Positions 53,364 to 61,994 of a stretch of DNA of 64,000 nucleotides are shown one piece after another (position 1 is the first letter of the stretch; every line of letters begins with the position of its first letter). Source of the DNA: Paenibacillus_E sp042676385 (lineage in GTDB: Bacteria; Bacillota; Bacilli; Paenibacillales; NBRC-103111). A model generated the notes under the pieces. The model saw nothing but the letters and a program-made list of their open reading frames with translations, was not told where the DNA came from and searched no databases. The position numbers and the translations under genes are program-made. Location: positions 186,001-250,000 of the forward strand of contig NZ_JBHTHA010000001.1 of NCBI RefSeq assembly GCF_042676385.1. Direction: 5' to 3'.

Positions 53364-53585
53364 AAAAGTGACGAAATATATACTCTAACGACAAGAAATT
53401 CCCTACAAGGATTGGCTATGCACGTTTTGTCGGGTCGTGGTTGATTATGATACTTCACGCTTCCTACTCGCTTTATCCAAAGGGGGGAGCAAGCCGATAA
53501 TGGGGCTCCTCGAGCTCTCCAGACTCTCCGCTCCCCGGCCTCTCAGCCAACTCCCGCATTCCGGCTAGTCAGCTGATTCCCACAC

Positions 53586-55655
53586 CTACCAAGGCCGCTT
53601 CCCGCCGCCAAGCTTCGTCAAGATGCCGTCGTTGGCAGCGTCGTAAGCTTGAAATATTTTCGCCGCAATCGGGGATGCGCCATAACGCCCGAAGCCGCCT
53701 TCGGGCACGACAACCGCGACGGCAAGCTTCGGGTTCTCGACGGGAGCAAAGGCGATGAACACCGCATTTTCAATCGAACCTCCCGACACACTTTGGGTGG
53801 AAGTTCCTGTTTTGCGCGCCACATTAAACGGTAACTCCTCAATCCCCTCAGCCCCACTTTTCATCCCGTGGATAATGGTGTTCCAATCCTCTTTGGCAAA
53901 CTCTGAGGAGGAATCCTCCAATACTTCAGGCTCTATTTTTCTAACCAACTGGCCCTGGTAGTCGCGAATTTCATCTACAAACAACGGCTTCATCCGCTTC
54001 CCGCGACTAGCCAAAGTAACTGCGTACTGAGCAAGCTGCAAGGTTGTCGTTTTCTCATTTTGTCCCCATGATGCGTAGACCATCGCTGATTGATAACTGT
54101 CTTTCACCGCATTTTTGATAAAATCATTAGATCCTGCAAGCTCACCCGGCAGGTCGCTCCCTGTTTTGATACCCATTCCGAATTTCGCCATATATTCTGC
54201 CCATTTGGCAGTCACAGCGGGATTCTCTTTGCCATATTTGGCCCAGAAAGGAATACCGACTTTTTCAGACATGAACGTGTTAGAGGAATGTTCAATGGCT
54301 CCGGCAGCATCCATATCCCCGTAAGCCGCTTTCCCCGAATTGGTGATGGTGCTATTGCCTCCCTTACCAAAGCTAAACGACCCCGTATCGTAATAAACTT
54401 TGCCATACCTGCTGAAAAATTTCTCTTTAAGCCCTATCAACACAGACATAGGCTTGATCGTTGAACCCATGAACACAATCGATGATGGATGTTTCGCATT
54501 TTCTTTTTCGTCTGGATACTTAGCTTTAGCCGTTCGAATGCTGCCATTGGGAATAAAGGTTTCGATTTCTTTATAGACACTTGCCGACATACCACCGGTC
54601 CACGCATTTGCATCGTAATCTGGATAGTTCGCCATCGTAACCACCCGTCCCGTATCCACTTCCATAGCAACTGCAAACCCGGAAGCTGCCTGCATCCCAA
54701 CACTCATATACAAATCATTGGCGTGCGATGGGCTGCGCAAGTAGCGAATATGCTCCTCCAGCATTCGTTCTGTCGCTTTTTGGATATCTTTATGTATGGT
54801 CAAATATAAATTATTTCCTTTAACTGGAGCCGCGACTTCGGCTCTCCCTATTATTTTGTTAACGGCGTCAACGGGGTATGTCTTACTGCCGTTTCTGCCG
54901 CGCAGCTCATCCTGATACATACGTTCGATCCCATCAAATCCCACCTTTTCCGAGCTTAAATATTCCTGAACCATAGGGCTGTCTTTGTAGATTTCCTTAG
55001 CTGTCGGTGAAGTATAAGAGTTCGTATATCCCACTAAATGCGTAGCAATTGTAGTGTTGCCGTCATCATCCATTTCATAGGTGCGGATGCTTTCCTCCGT
55101 TACGTCTAACCATTTAAATTCATCCCTATGCTCTAAAATATAGGCGATCTCATTGTTGGACAAATCCGCCTTAATTCTTCGCGGAACCCAGTAATAGCTT
55201 GGTTTTTTGATTTCAACCTTATGGTAGTCATAGCCAATGTCCATGGCTAGAATGATTTCTTCTGGAGTCGGACTTTTCGAGTTTGGTTTGGCATACTTGT
55301 CGAAAACATCGGCTTTAAGCCGATCCGCTATAGCAATTAAGTCATCTAACTTTTGAGCGCTGGGATCAATTCGAAAAAATAAGGATTGCATAGGAATAGT
55401 GTACGCAAGCGGAGATTTCGAGGAGTCATAGATGTTGCCGCGAATGGGAGCAATTTGAATCGTTTGTGTGCCATTTCTATTCTCTGCGGCTTTATGCATT
55501 TTCGTTTGAACAAACTGCAGCATAGCCAATCGCACGATCAGTATGGAAAATAATACAAAGGTTACAAAGAAAAAAAGATTGATCCGCAGCGAAAAATGCC
55601 TCTTTTGAGCAAGCTCTTTTTTTTTCGGATCATCCGCAATCGGCGATTTCATCAC
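53586..55655 (-). CDS. Class B penicillin-binding protein (PBP2/PbpA-PbpH type)
   Basis: This 689-residue protein has a short cytoplasmic N-terminus, one membrane anchor (LRINLFFFVTFVLFSILIVR, ~24-43), a dimerisation domain (IAPIRGNIYDSSKSPLAYTI, ~68) and a transpeptidase domain with all three active-site motifs: STIK (~398), SSN (~457) and KTG (~613). Class B PBPs cross-link peptidoglycan. This form fits rod-shape PBPs of Bacillales (PbpA/PbpH). The ATG at 55655 follows AGAAGGGGG. It is alone on its transcript. The region 53364-53585 downstream is C-rich and holds no gene. Confidence 0.92.
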   Translation of the reverse strand: MMKSPIADDPKKKELAQKRHFSLRINLFFFVTFVLFSILIVRLAMLQFVQTKMHKAAENRNGTQTIQIAPIRGNIYDSSKSPLAYTIPMQSLFFRIDPSAQKLDDLIAIADRLKADVFDKYAKPNSKSPTPEEIILAMDIGYDYHKVEIKKPSYYWVPRRIKADLSNNEIAYILEHRDEFKWLDVTEESIRTYEMDDDGNTTIATHLVGYTNSYTSPTAKEIYKDSPMVQEYLSSEKVGFDGIERMYQDELRGRNGSKTYPVDAVNKIIGRAEVAAPVKGNNLYLTIHKDIQKATERMLEEHIRYLRSPSHANDLYMSVGMQAASGFAVAMEVDTGRVVTMANYPDYDANAWTGGMSASVYKEIETFIPNGSIRTAKAKYPDEKENAKHPSSIVFMGSTIKPMSVLIGLKEKFFSRYGKVYYDTGSFSFGKGGNSTITNSGKAAYGDMDAAGAIEHSSNTFMSEKVGIPFWAKYGKENPAVTAKWAEYMAKFGMGIKTGSDLPGELAGSNDFIKNAVKDSYQSAMVYASWGQNEKTTTLQLAQYAVTLASRGKRMKPLFVDEIRDYQGQLVRKIEPEVLEDSSSEFAKEDWNTIIHGMKSGAEGIEELPFNVARKTGTSTQSVSGGSIENAVFIAFAPVENPKLAVAVVVPEGGFGRYGASPIAAKIFQAYDAANDGILTKLGGGKRPW

Positions 55656-55785
55656 TGTAAACCCCCTTCTGTGTTAGGATGTATCCTGAAACAGACGAAG
55701 GAACACATCAATCGGTTCACTAAAATATGGAAAAATTGGTTTAAGCCTGAGACAAGCCTTTTAAACGTTTTATTTAATGACTCTC

Positions 55786-55860
55786 AATAACGGACCTCAC
55801 GATCGTTATGTTCAATATATCGCTCTTATCTCATGAATAACGGACTCCAGAGTCGTTATT
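55786..55860. repeat. Two near-identical palindromic repeats
   Basis: AATAACGGACCTCACGATCG plus TTAT (55786-55809) and AATAACGGACTCCAGAGTCG plus TTATT (55836-55860) share the same ends, and each can fold on itself. Their 50-base spacing and similarity suggest dispersed palindromic (REP-like) elements known from Paenibacillus genomes. Confidence 0.55.
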
Positions 55861-56165
55861 ACGCGAATAGAGAACACATTTTCATGCGTATTCGCAAATA
55901 GCTGCTTTGGTGTCCGTTTGCACAAGGTTGGAGTAAACCGATTGTCAAACATAATTGCTAAAAAGCAGCGGCTACCACAATCATAGGAGCTAAGGGTATT
56001 GTTCGATTTGTCTTCCCGCAGCGGAACTATCCGTTCCCGGATTTTCCACTTCTCATCCAACAAATCCGCAATCCGCAGCTTCAATAAATCGCTGAATACC
56101 CGTACTGTTGATTTAGACGGAGTAGAATGTATGGTACTTACTAACCTAACATCATAATACTCCAC
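55812..56165 (-). other. Unrecognised open frame between PBP and the LytTR kinase
   Basis: The leftward frame is open from ~56260 to 55812 and reads EIRIYFAPYGLVTEVEYYDV, then KSTVRVFSDLLKLRIADLLD, which looks like real protein. It lacks a start with a ribosome site, and its last ~25 codons run through a REP-like palindrome. No family recognised. Probably an eroded gene end. Confidence 0.3.
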
Positions 56166-56445
56166 CTCGGTTACTAACCCATAAGGGGCGAAATAAATTC
56201 GAATTTCTTCCCTTGATTGAAGATATGTTTGTGTTTCAAATACGGCGATAAGCTTCCAAATTCACTTTCATTTATTTTTCACAACAATTCAACACTTATT
56301 GCACATTGTTAGTAGGCATTTTTATGTCGTTGTACTCGAATGTTTTATATTTATTTGAGCAATGTATATTTTGGTACACCCTTTTTTCTCAGAAATAGGT
56401 ATAATGAAACGTACAGCACAGAGTTAAAAACCAGGAGTTGAAAGG

Positions 56446-58002
56446 ATGCGCAAAATTCCTGTTACACGCGACGGAAAAAAAAGTTCGGAAACGATACTTA
56501 TTTCATCTGAAGATGTCGTGAAATTGGATTTCGTTCGAAAACACGAGTACCTCGTTCATACGTTAGACGACGTGTTTTATTATTCAGATTCAGCCGATGC
56601 TTTCGAAGAATGGTTATATGAGGATGGATTTCGTTTAATTGATCAAAATAACCTTGTCAATATGAACTATATAACCCACTACGACACGGTCAAAGGGACC
56701 GTCTATTTAGGTACGCCTGACCGTTCACGGCAAAAAACAGCATCCGCCGCACGGATTCACCGCGAACATATTCTTAATGTTATGGAGATGCTTCGTATTG
56801 CCAACGAGCAGGACAATAACGCCCGCGGCAGTGACTTCCGAGATAAGTTGAAGGACGTTATCCCGTCTAACGACAACGATCAATTTCACCGGTCCTACGC
56901 CATGATTCAAGCTATTTATGAACGGACTCGAGCGGAAAAGCTGTTAGAGCAAAGCGAGCAACGTTACAAATCACTTCACGAAAACAATCCGGACGGAATT
57001 TTTTCTTTTGATAAAGAGGGAAACATTCTTAGTGTCAATCCGGCTGCTGTGCGGATTACAGGCTATTCATCGGACGAGCTCATGCATATGTCCATGAAAC
57101 AAATCATTCCTCCTGAAGAAATCGAGCAATGGCGTCACTCGTTTAGAAACGCTTTGCATGGAGAAACGGAAAACTATCGGACATCATTTCTTCATAAGCT
57201 TGGGCACCCAGTTCCCCTCAGTCTGCTTAACGTGCCTATTGTCGTTGATGATGATATTACGGGTGTGTATGTCATATTTAAGGATATCTCAGAAGAACAA
57301 AGAGCCGAAGAACTGCTGATCAAGTCAGAAAAGCTCTCCGTGGTAGGCCAGCTTGCCGCCGGTGTCGCACATGAAATTCGTAATCCGCTTACATCGCTCA
57401 AAGGCTTCGTTCAGCTGCTCAAGGGTAAATCCAGCGATCATTCTTACTATTACGACATCATGCTGTCTGAATTGGAACGCATCAACTTCATTGTCAGTGA
57501 ATTTCTGGTCATTGCCAAACCACAGGCCGTCCATTTTCAGCCTAAAGAATTGAAAGATATTTTGGCCAATACCATCGTTCTCCTTAATTCACAGGCGATG
57601 ATGAACAACGTTCACATTCATAGCCGTATGGAAGTGCAAGTCCCCCCAATCCTTTGCGATGAAAATCAAATCAAACAAGTTTGTATTAATATTCTTACGA
57701 ACTCCATTGATGCGATGCCGGGGGGCGGGGAAATCACTGTAGAAATCCGTCCAAACGGTGATGGTGAAATCGCATTGGTGTTCACCGATACGGGTGCCGG
57801 TATTCCTGAGGATAGGATTCCCCGACTTGGCGAGCCCTTCTATACGACGAAGGAAAAAGGGACTGGCCTTGGGCTCATGGTGAGTTACCGAATTATTGAA
57901 AATCATCATGGCCGCATCCGTATACAAAGCCAGGTGGACCAAGGAACTGTTGTTGAGATCATCCTGCCAACCTATATGGAAAGCAAAAAGCCTCCTTATT
58001 AA
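56446..58002 (+). CDS. LytTR-PAS-histidine kinase fusion protein
   Basis: This 518-residue protein has an N-terminal LytTR-type domain (~10-95: ILISSEDVVKLDFVRKHEYL, GFRLIDQNNLVNMNYITHYD), normally a DNA-binding output of response regulators. A PAS domain follows (~170-290, RYKSLHENNPDGIFSFDKEG), then HisKA with GVAHEIRNPLTSLKGFVQLL (His ~306) and an ATPase domain (NSIDAMPGGGE, GTGLGLMVSYRIIENHHGRI). Cytoplasmic, no membrane segment. The kinase core resembles sporulation kinases. The ATG follows GGAG. A LytTR unit at the head of a kinase is unusual. No response regulator gene is adjacent. Confidence 0.9.
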   Translation: MRKIPVTRDGKKSSETILISSEDVVKLDFVRKHEYLVHTLDDVFYYSDSADAFEEWLYEDGFRLIDQNNLVNMNYITHYDTVKGTVYLGTPDRSRQKTASAARIHREHILNVMEMLRIANEQDNNARGSDFRDKLKDVIPSNDNDQFHRSYAMIQAIYERTRAEKLLEQSEQRYKSLHENNPDGIFSFDKEGNILSVNPAAVRITGYSSDELMHMSMKQIIPPEEIEQWRHSFRNALHGETENYRTSFLHKLGHPVPLSLLNVPIVVDDDITGVYVIFKDISEEQRAEELLIKSEKLSVVGQLAAGVAHEIRNPLTSLKGFVQLLKGKSSDHSYYYDIMLSELERINFIVSEFLVIAKPQAVHFQPKELKDILANTIVLLNSQAMMNNVHIHSRMEVQVPPILCDENQIKQVCINILTNSIDAMPGGGEITVEIRPNGDGEIALVFTDTGAGIPEDRIPRLGEPFYTTKEKGTGLGLMVSYRIIENHHGRIRIQSQVDQGTVVEIILPTYMESKKPPY

Positions 58003-58020
58003 GTATTAAGGGAGGCTTTT
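57986..58020 (+). terminator. Terminator overlapping the LytTR kinase stop
   Basis: AAAAGCCTCCTTA (57986-57998) pairs with TAAGGGAGGCTTTT (58007-58020) across one bulge. The left arm encodes the last codons of the kinase. Confidence 0.8.
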
Positions 58021-58061
58021 GCCGTTGTTGCCTATAAACTCGCAGTGGGGCCAGGAACTGC

Positions 58062-58409
58062 TTAAGATACTGGATACACACTGCCACCGTATGGATACGG
58101 ATAAGGGTACGGATATGGACATGGATATTGGTAAGGCGGGAATGGGCATGGGTACGGGTAATAAATTGGATACGTAGGATACGTGTTATAGTAGTAGGGA
58201 GCTACGACAATCGGAAATACGTCGATATCAGGAAAGTGACCGTGCACAGGATGGTGAACAAATTGTTCATGGCCAAATCCGGGACCAACGTGCCCAATTC
58301 CATGAGCGGGTCCGCCATGGAAACCTCCTGGCCCACCATGGGCTCCTCCGTGTCCACCATGGGCTCCTCCTACAGGCGGGCGTAATTCTTGCTCTTCTGC
58401 TTGCGTCAT
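58062..58409 (-). CDS. His/Gly- and Tyr/Pro-rich low-complexity protein (coat-like)
   Basis: A ~115-residue protein in two parts. Residues ~15-65 are Gly/His-rich repeats (GGAHGGHGGAHGGPGGFHGG). The C-terminal half is Tyr/Pro-rich (YPYPCPFPPYQYPCPYPYPY). No fold is predictable. Tyr/Pro and His-rich proteins of this kind often occur in spore coats, where they are cross-linked or bind metal, but here that is an inference from composition. The ATG at 58409 has GAGTGAT upstream, a partial Shine-Dalgarno match. A GTG at 58421 is an alternative. It stands alone. Confidence 0.6.
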   Translation of the reverse strand: MTQAEEQELRPPVGGAHGGHGGAHGGPGGFHGGPAHGIGHVGPGFGHEQFVHHPVHGHFPDIDVFPIVVAPYYYNTYPTYPIYYPYPCPFPPYQYPCPYPYPYPYPYGGSVYPVS

Positions 58410-58521
58410 CTTCAGGATCACTCACATTTCTATTTAGTTTATTTGCCTAATGTAAGTTATGTGTGCAGGTGCCCAGTTGGTGAATGCCTATTTCAGAAAT
58501 GGGCATTTACCTATATTCAAC

Positions 58522-58842
58522 TCATTTTCCTCGACCTCTCCACATGTCACTAAGACCGACGAAAAAAACCACAATCGTCATCACGATGATAAATCGAAAA
58601 TCCCACGCGTTAGGAAATTGATTCACTTGTGTTCCCGAAGCCCGAAGAACCAGAACAAACAACAGCAAAGCCAGATCAAAGAACATACAGTAAGCCATCC
58701 GCGCCGAGAGCTTTTGAAGCGGAAGCTTCTCCATCATTTTTTCAAAACCAAACAGGTCTGACCATTTTCCGGGATCATTGGAACGTTTTTGGGGGGAATT
58801 GTCTTTGGGCGGGTCAGCGCTCGATTTTTGCTCTTCCGGCAT
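58522..58842 (-). CDS. Small membrane protein, two spans
   Basis: A 106-residue protein with a charged N-terminal third (EEQKSSADPPKDNSPQKRS) and two hydrophobic spans (~50-70 and ~85-103). It starts at ATG 58842, inside the end of the upstream small membrane protein gene, overlapping it by 29 bases in another frame. I do not recognise a family. Co-translation with its neighbour suggests a joint role. Confidence 0.6.
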   Translation of the reverse strand: MPEEQKSSADPPKDNSPQKRSNDPGKWSDLFGFEKMMEKLPLQKLSARMAYCMFFDLALLLFVLVLRASGTQVNQFPNAWDFRFIIVMTIVVFFVGLSDMWRGRGK

Positions 58843-59038
58843 CTTGCTCACCACGAATGCGCACGCTTTCTTGCGCATCCATCCACATGATAACGGCACC
58901 GCTAAGACCGATCCCCATTATGAATATTCCCCCCAAGGGTGATAAGAGCTCTACCTGCCACGTCAACACAAACGCCAGAAAACTTACAGAAAATAAGAGA
59001 AACGAACCTACTTTTTTCAATAGGCCACCAAACCTCAT
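58814..59038 (-). CDS. Small membrane protein, two spans
   Basis: A 74-residue protein with two hydrophobic spans (residues ~10-27 and ~33-52) and a charged tail (DAQESVRIRGEQDAGRAKIE). The ATG at 59038 follows GGGAGGTG. It overlaps the next leftward gene by 29 bases. Unrecognised family. Confidence 0.65.
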   Translation of the reverse strand: MRFGGLLKKVGSFLLFSVSFLAFVLTWQVELLSPLGGIFIMGIGLSGAVIMWMDAQESVRIRGEQDAGRAKIER

Positions 59039-59106
59039 TCATTGCACCTCCCTTACTACTTGAGATCATATAGTATATGAGAGATTGATAGATTTGGTGA
59101 AAAAGA

Positions 59107-59152
59107 AAAGACCGCTTCTTCTCTCGAAGTTGCTAGAGGAAGAACGGCCATG
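59107..59152 (-). terminator. Terminator downstream of prkA
   Basis: GACCGCTTCTTCTCT-type arms (from 59110) pair imperfectly with AGAGGAAGAACGGCC (to 59149), and on the minus strand the sequence ends in a T-rich run (CTTTTCTTTTT). It lies just past the prkA stop at 59160. Confidence 0.65.
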
Positions 59153-59159
59153 ATCCTAT

Positions 59160-61055
59160 TTACCTATTCAAAAGACTTCCCACGTATCTCAGCAGCTCAT
59201 TCGCACATACCGGGCAATAGCCATGCTCATCGATTAACTGTCTCGTCACTTCGTTAATTTTCTTCAGCTGCCGCTCATCCGGCGTTTTCGTGGATGTCGT
59301 GATCTTCACGATATCCTTCAGATCCGCGAACAGTTTCTTCTCAATCGCTTCTCGCAGACGCTCGTGACTGCTGTAATCGAACTTCCGCCCTTTGCGGGAG
59401 TAGGAGGAGATGCGGATCAGAATTTCTTCGCGGAATGCTTTTTTCGCATTCTCGGATATGCCGATTTGCTCTTCAATGGAGCGCATCAGCCGCTCATCCG
59501 GATCCATTTCCTCACCGGTTAACGGATCTTTGATTTTACCCCAGTTGCAATAAGCCTCGATGTTATCCAAATAGTTGTCGAACAACGTTTTGGCCGACTC
59601 TTCGAAGGAGTACACGAATGCTTTTTGCACTTCTTTTTTGGCGATATCGTCGTATTCCTTGCGGGCAACAGAGATGAAATTGAGATAGCGTTCTCGCTCA
59701 TCTTTCGTTATCGATGGATGCTGATCAAGGCCGTCTTTCAGGGCGCGAAGCACATCTAGCGCGTTAATGCACTGAAGATCTTGGCGGATGAGTGCGCTGG
59801 AAATCCGGTTAATGACATAACGAGGGTCGATGCCGCTCATGCCTTCCTCGATAAACTCATTTTGCATTTCCTTCAGATCGGCTTCTTTGTAGCCTTCGAC
59901 CACTTCACCGTCGTACATGCGCATTTTTTTGACCAGATCCATGCCTTGCTTTTTCGTTTCTTTCAAGCGGGTAAGGATTGAGAAAATGGCGGCCACACGC
60001 AAGGAGTGCGGAGCAATATGAATGTGCGACATGTCGCTCTGCCCGATCAGCTTGTAGTAGATTTTCTCTTCATCAGAAACGCGCAGGTTATACGGAATCG
60101 GCATGACGATCATCCGCGATTGTAAGGCTTCATTCTTTTTGTTCGCGATAAATGATTTGTACTCCGTTTCATTCGTGTGTGCGATGATTAATTCATCCGC
60201 ACTAATTAACGCGAACCTGCCCGCTTTGAAGTTGCCTTCTTGGGTCAATGAAAGCAAGTTCCATAGGAACTTTTCATCGCATTTGAGCATTTCCTGGAAT
60301 TCCATGATACCGCGGTTCGCTTTGTTCAGCTCCCCATCAAAACGGTAGGCGCGCGGGTCGGACTCTGAGCCGTATTCCGTAATTGTGGAGAAATCTATAC
60401 TTCCCGTCAAATCGGCGATATCCTGGGATTTGGGGTCAGACGGGCTGAATGTTCCGATACCGACTCGCCCTTCCTCCGAGACGAGCACGCGTTCGACAAG
60501 CACATCTTCGATGCAGCCGTTGTACTCGGTTTTCAGGCGCATTTGGCAGGAGGGACATAACGTACCTTCAATTCGTACACCGAGTTCCCGCTCTACCTCT
60601 GAACGAAGCTCTTGTGGGATCAGATGAAGCGGATCCTCATGCATCGGGCATCCTTTGATCGCATATACGGCACCTAAATCCGTCTTGGAAAATTGCTCCA
60701 GACCGCGTTTCAGCATGGTCACAATTGTCGATTTACCACCGCTGACAGGACCCATCAGCAACAATATGCGCTTACGAACATCCAATCGACGGGCGGCGGA
60801 GTGGAAATATTCCTCCACTAACTTCTCAATGGCGCGATCAAGGCCGAAAATTTCCTGGTTGAAAAATTTGTAGGACTTGTGGCCGCTTTGATCATTAATG
60901 CCTTGGGAAGCGATCATTTCGTATACTCTGGAGTGCGCGGTTTTCGCAAGGCCAGGGGTTTTTCGAACCAAGTCTATGTACTCCGCGAACGTACCGGTCC
61001 AGGCCAGCAATTCCTTCTCCGTACGATGCTCCGTAATCCTTTTGAATATGTCCAT
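59160..61055 (-). CDS. prkA: PrkA serine protein kinase / AAA+ protein
   Basis: This 631-residue protein matches PrkA along its length: an AAA+-like core with Walker A GPVSGGKST (~102-110), DVRKRILLLMGP before it, and a C-terminal kinase-like domain (MSGIDPRYVINRISSALIRQ, ~420; GYCPVCANELLRYVGSLLNR at the end). In Bacillus it acts in sporulation and in nutrient-limitation control, as a serine kinase or an ATPase-driven protease-like factor. The ATG at 61055 follows AAGGAGGTACC. No YhbH/SpoVR partner is next to it in this window. Normal length. Confidence 0.95.
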   Translation of the reverse strand: MDIFKRITEHRTEKELLAWTGTFAEYIDLVRKTPGLAKTAHSRVYEMIASQGINDQSGHKSYKFFNQEIFGLDRAIEKLVEEYFHSAARRLDVRKRILLLMGPVSGGKSTIVTMLKRGLEQFSKTDLGAVYAIKGCPMHEDPLHLIPQELRSEVERELGVRIEGTLCPSCQMRLKTEYNGCIEDVLVERVLVSEEGRVGIGTFSPSDPKSQDIADLTGSIDFSTITEYGSESDPRAYRFDGELNKANRGIMEFQEMLKCDEKFLWNLLSLTQEGNFKAGRFALISADELIIAHTNETEYKSFIANKKNEALQSRMIVMPIPYNLRVSDEEKIYYKLIGQSDMSHIHIAPHSLRVAAIFSILTRLKETKKQGMDLVKKMRMYDGEVVEGYKEADLKEMQNEFIEEGMSGIDPRYVINRISSALIRQDLQCINALDVLRALKDGLDQHPSITKDERERYLNFISVARKEYDDIAKKEVQKAFVYSFEESAKTLFDNYLDNIEAYCNWGKIKDPLTGEEMDPDERLMRSIEEQIGISENAKKAFREEILIRISSYSRKGRKFDYSSHERLREAIEKKLFADLKDIVKITTSTKTPDERQLKKINEVTRQLIDEHGYCPVCANELLRYVGSLLNR

Positions 61056-61244
61056 GGGTACCTCCTTTCACTGCCGCCTTTAACTATCAGGTCAGCTCGT
61101 GATGGTGAATTGTGTATTACAATCCTATGCGCTCACGGAGGATAAGTTTCCCGAAATTTTTAAGCAAGTGTGATTTATCGCGACAGAGCGCGAATCATTG
61201 TGCAGGAGAAAGTTCATGGGTTTTCCCTGCCTCAATGGAAACTC

Positions 61245-61655
61245 CACGCACAAATTACGGCCATCCACGGCAATCTATTCTCCCTCGCATTACGCCTGAA
61301 TCGCATTACATATACGTACTCTGCATAAGCCCGTCTTCGCCGCAAGTATGGATGCCTCCAATACTTGTCCATGGTGCCACTTCAGGGTGTAGTCGCCACG
61401 AGCCCGCAGAACGAATGCATTTCCTTCCGACCAAGCAGCAGGCAGAGCGGGAAGCAAGGACAGCTGTAGAGCCGAAATCCCCGTCAATTTGAAATGGAGG
61501 CTGCGCATCGAAGAGATTGGAATATGTAGATTTGCGCAGCATGTGACTTAAATGCCTATAGGACTGTTCACTATCTTCCAATCTGGCAAACATCCGGGTC
61601 GTGCCCGACAACTGAGGATCGAGCGCCAAATCGGCAATCAAATTTGAGAGCAGGT
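61245..61655 (-). pseudogene. GH95 C-terminal fragment with frameshift
   Basis: One leftward frame reads LALDPQLSGTTRMFARLEDS, YRHLSHMLRKSTYSNLFDAQ, PPFQIDGDFGSTA; another continues SLLPALPAAWSEGNAFVLRA and LAAKTGLCRVR. These are the catalytic and C-terminal parts of GH95, with QIDGD instead of QIDGN. A frame change separates them and the rest is lost. Confidence 0.75.
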
Positions 61656-61916
61656 ATAGTCAGTAGATTTAGAGAACAAGTTCGCAATTAGCGCACTTGT
61701 TGGACTCAATTTTATTGGAGGCATGTCCAAAACAGGTCTCGAAAGAACAAAGGTCTTTAATTAAAGAACCATCTTCGTTATATATGGACATTTGTTCTTT
61801 AATCGATCCCTAGAGGAGATTTCTCCCCTTTTAGCGTCTCTTCGGGCTTTTATTAGAGAACGTCGTTCTCTACAAGAAAAGTCAGCAGACTTAGGTGACG
61901 GACTCCTAAGAGTAAA
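61656..61916. other. Cluster of short palindromes upstream of the EgsA terminator
   Basis: No gene. Several short exact palindromes are crowded here: AGAGAAC/GTTCTCT (61856-61872), CTTAGG/CCTAAG (~61890-61911) and GGAGATTTCTCC-like arms (61814-61826). They could be nested hairpins or degenerate repeats. Confidence 0.4.
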
Positions 61917-61964
61917 CAAAAGTCCTTTAGGTCCGGAACTTTTTCCGGACCTAGAGGACTTTTT
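61917..61964 (-). terminator. Terminator of the EgsA gene
   Basis: AAAAGTCCTTTAGGTCCGG (61918-61936) pairs with CCGGACCTAGAGGACTTTT (61945-61963) with one mismatch, and on the minus strand a T run follows. It lies just beyond the EgsA stop at 61995. Confidence 0.8.
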
Positions 61965-61994
61965 GGAGGTTGAACGGGAGTAGAGTTGCCACGC

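Noticed and set aside
53464..53560. C/T-rich stretch between the Gfo/Idh remnant and the PBP stop
   Set aside because: Repeated CTCTCC-like bases suggested a terminator or repeat, but no stable inverted repeat could be written down.
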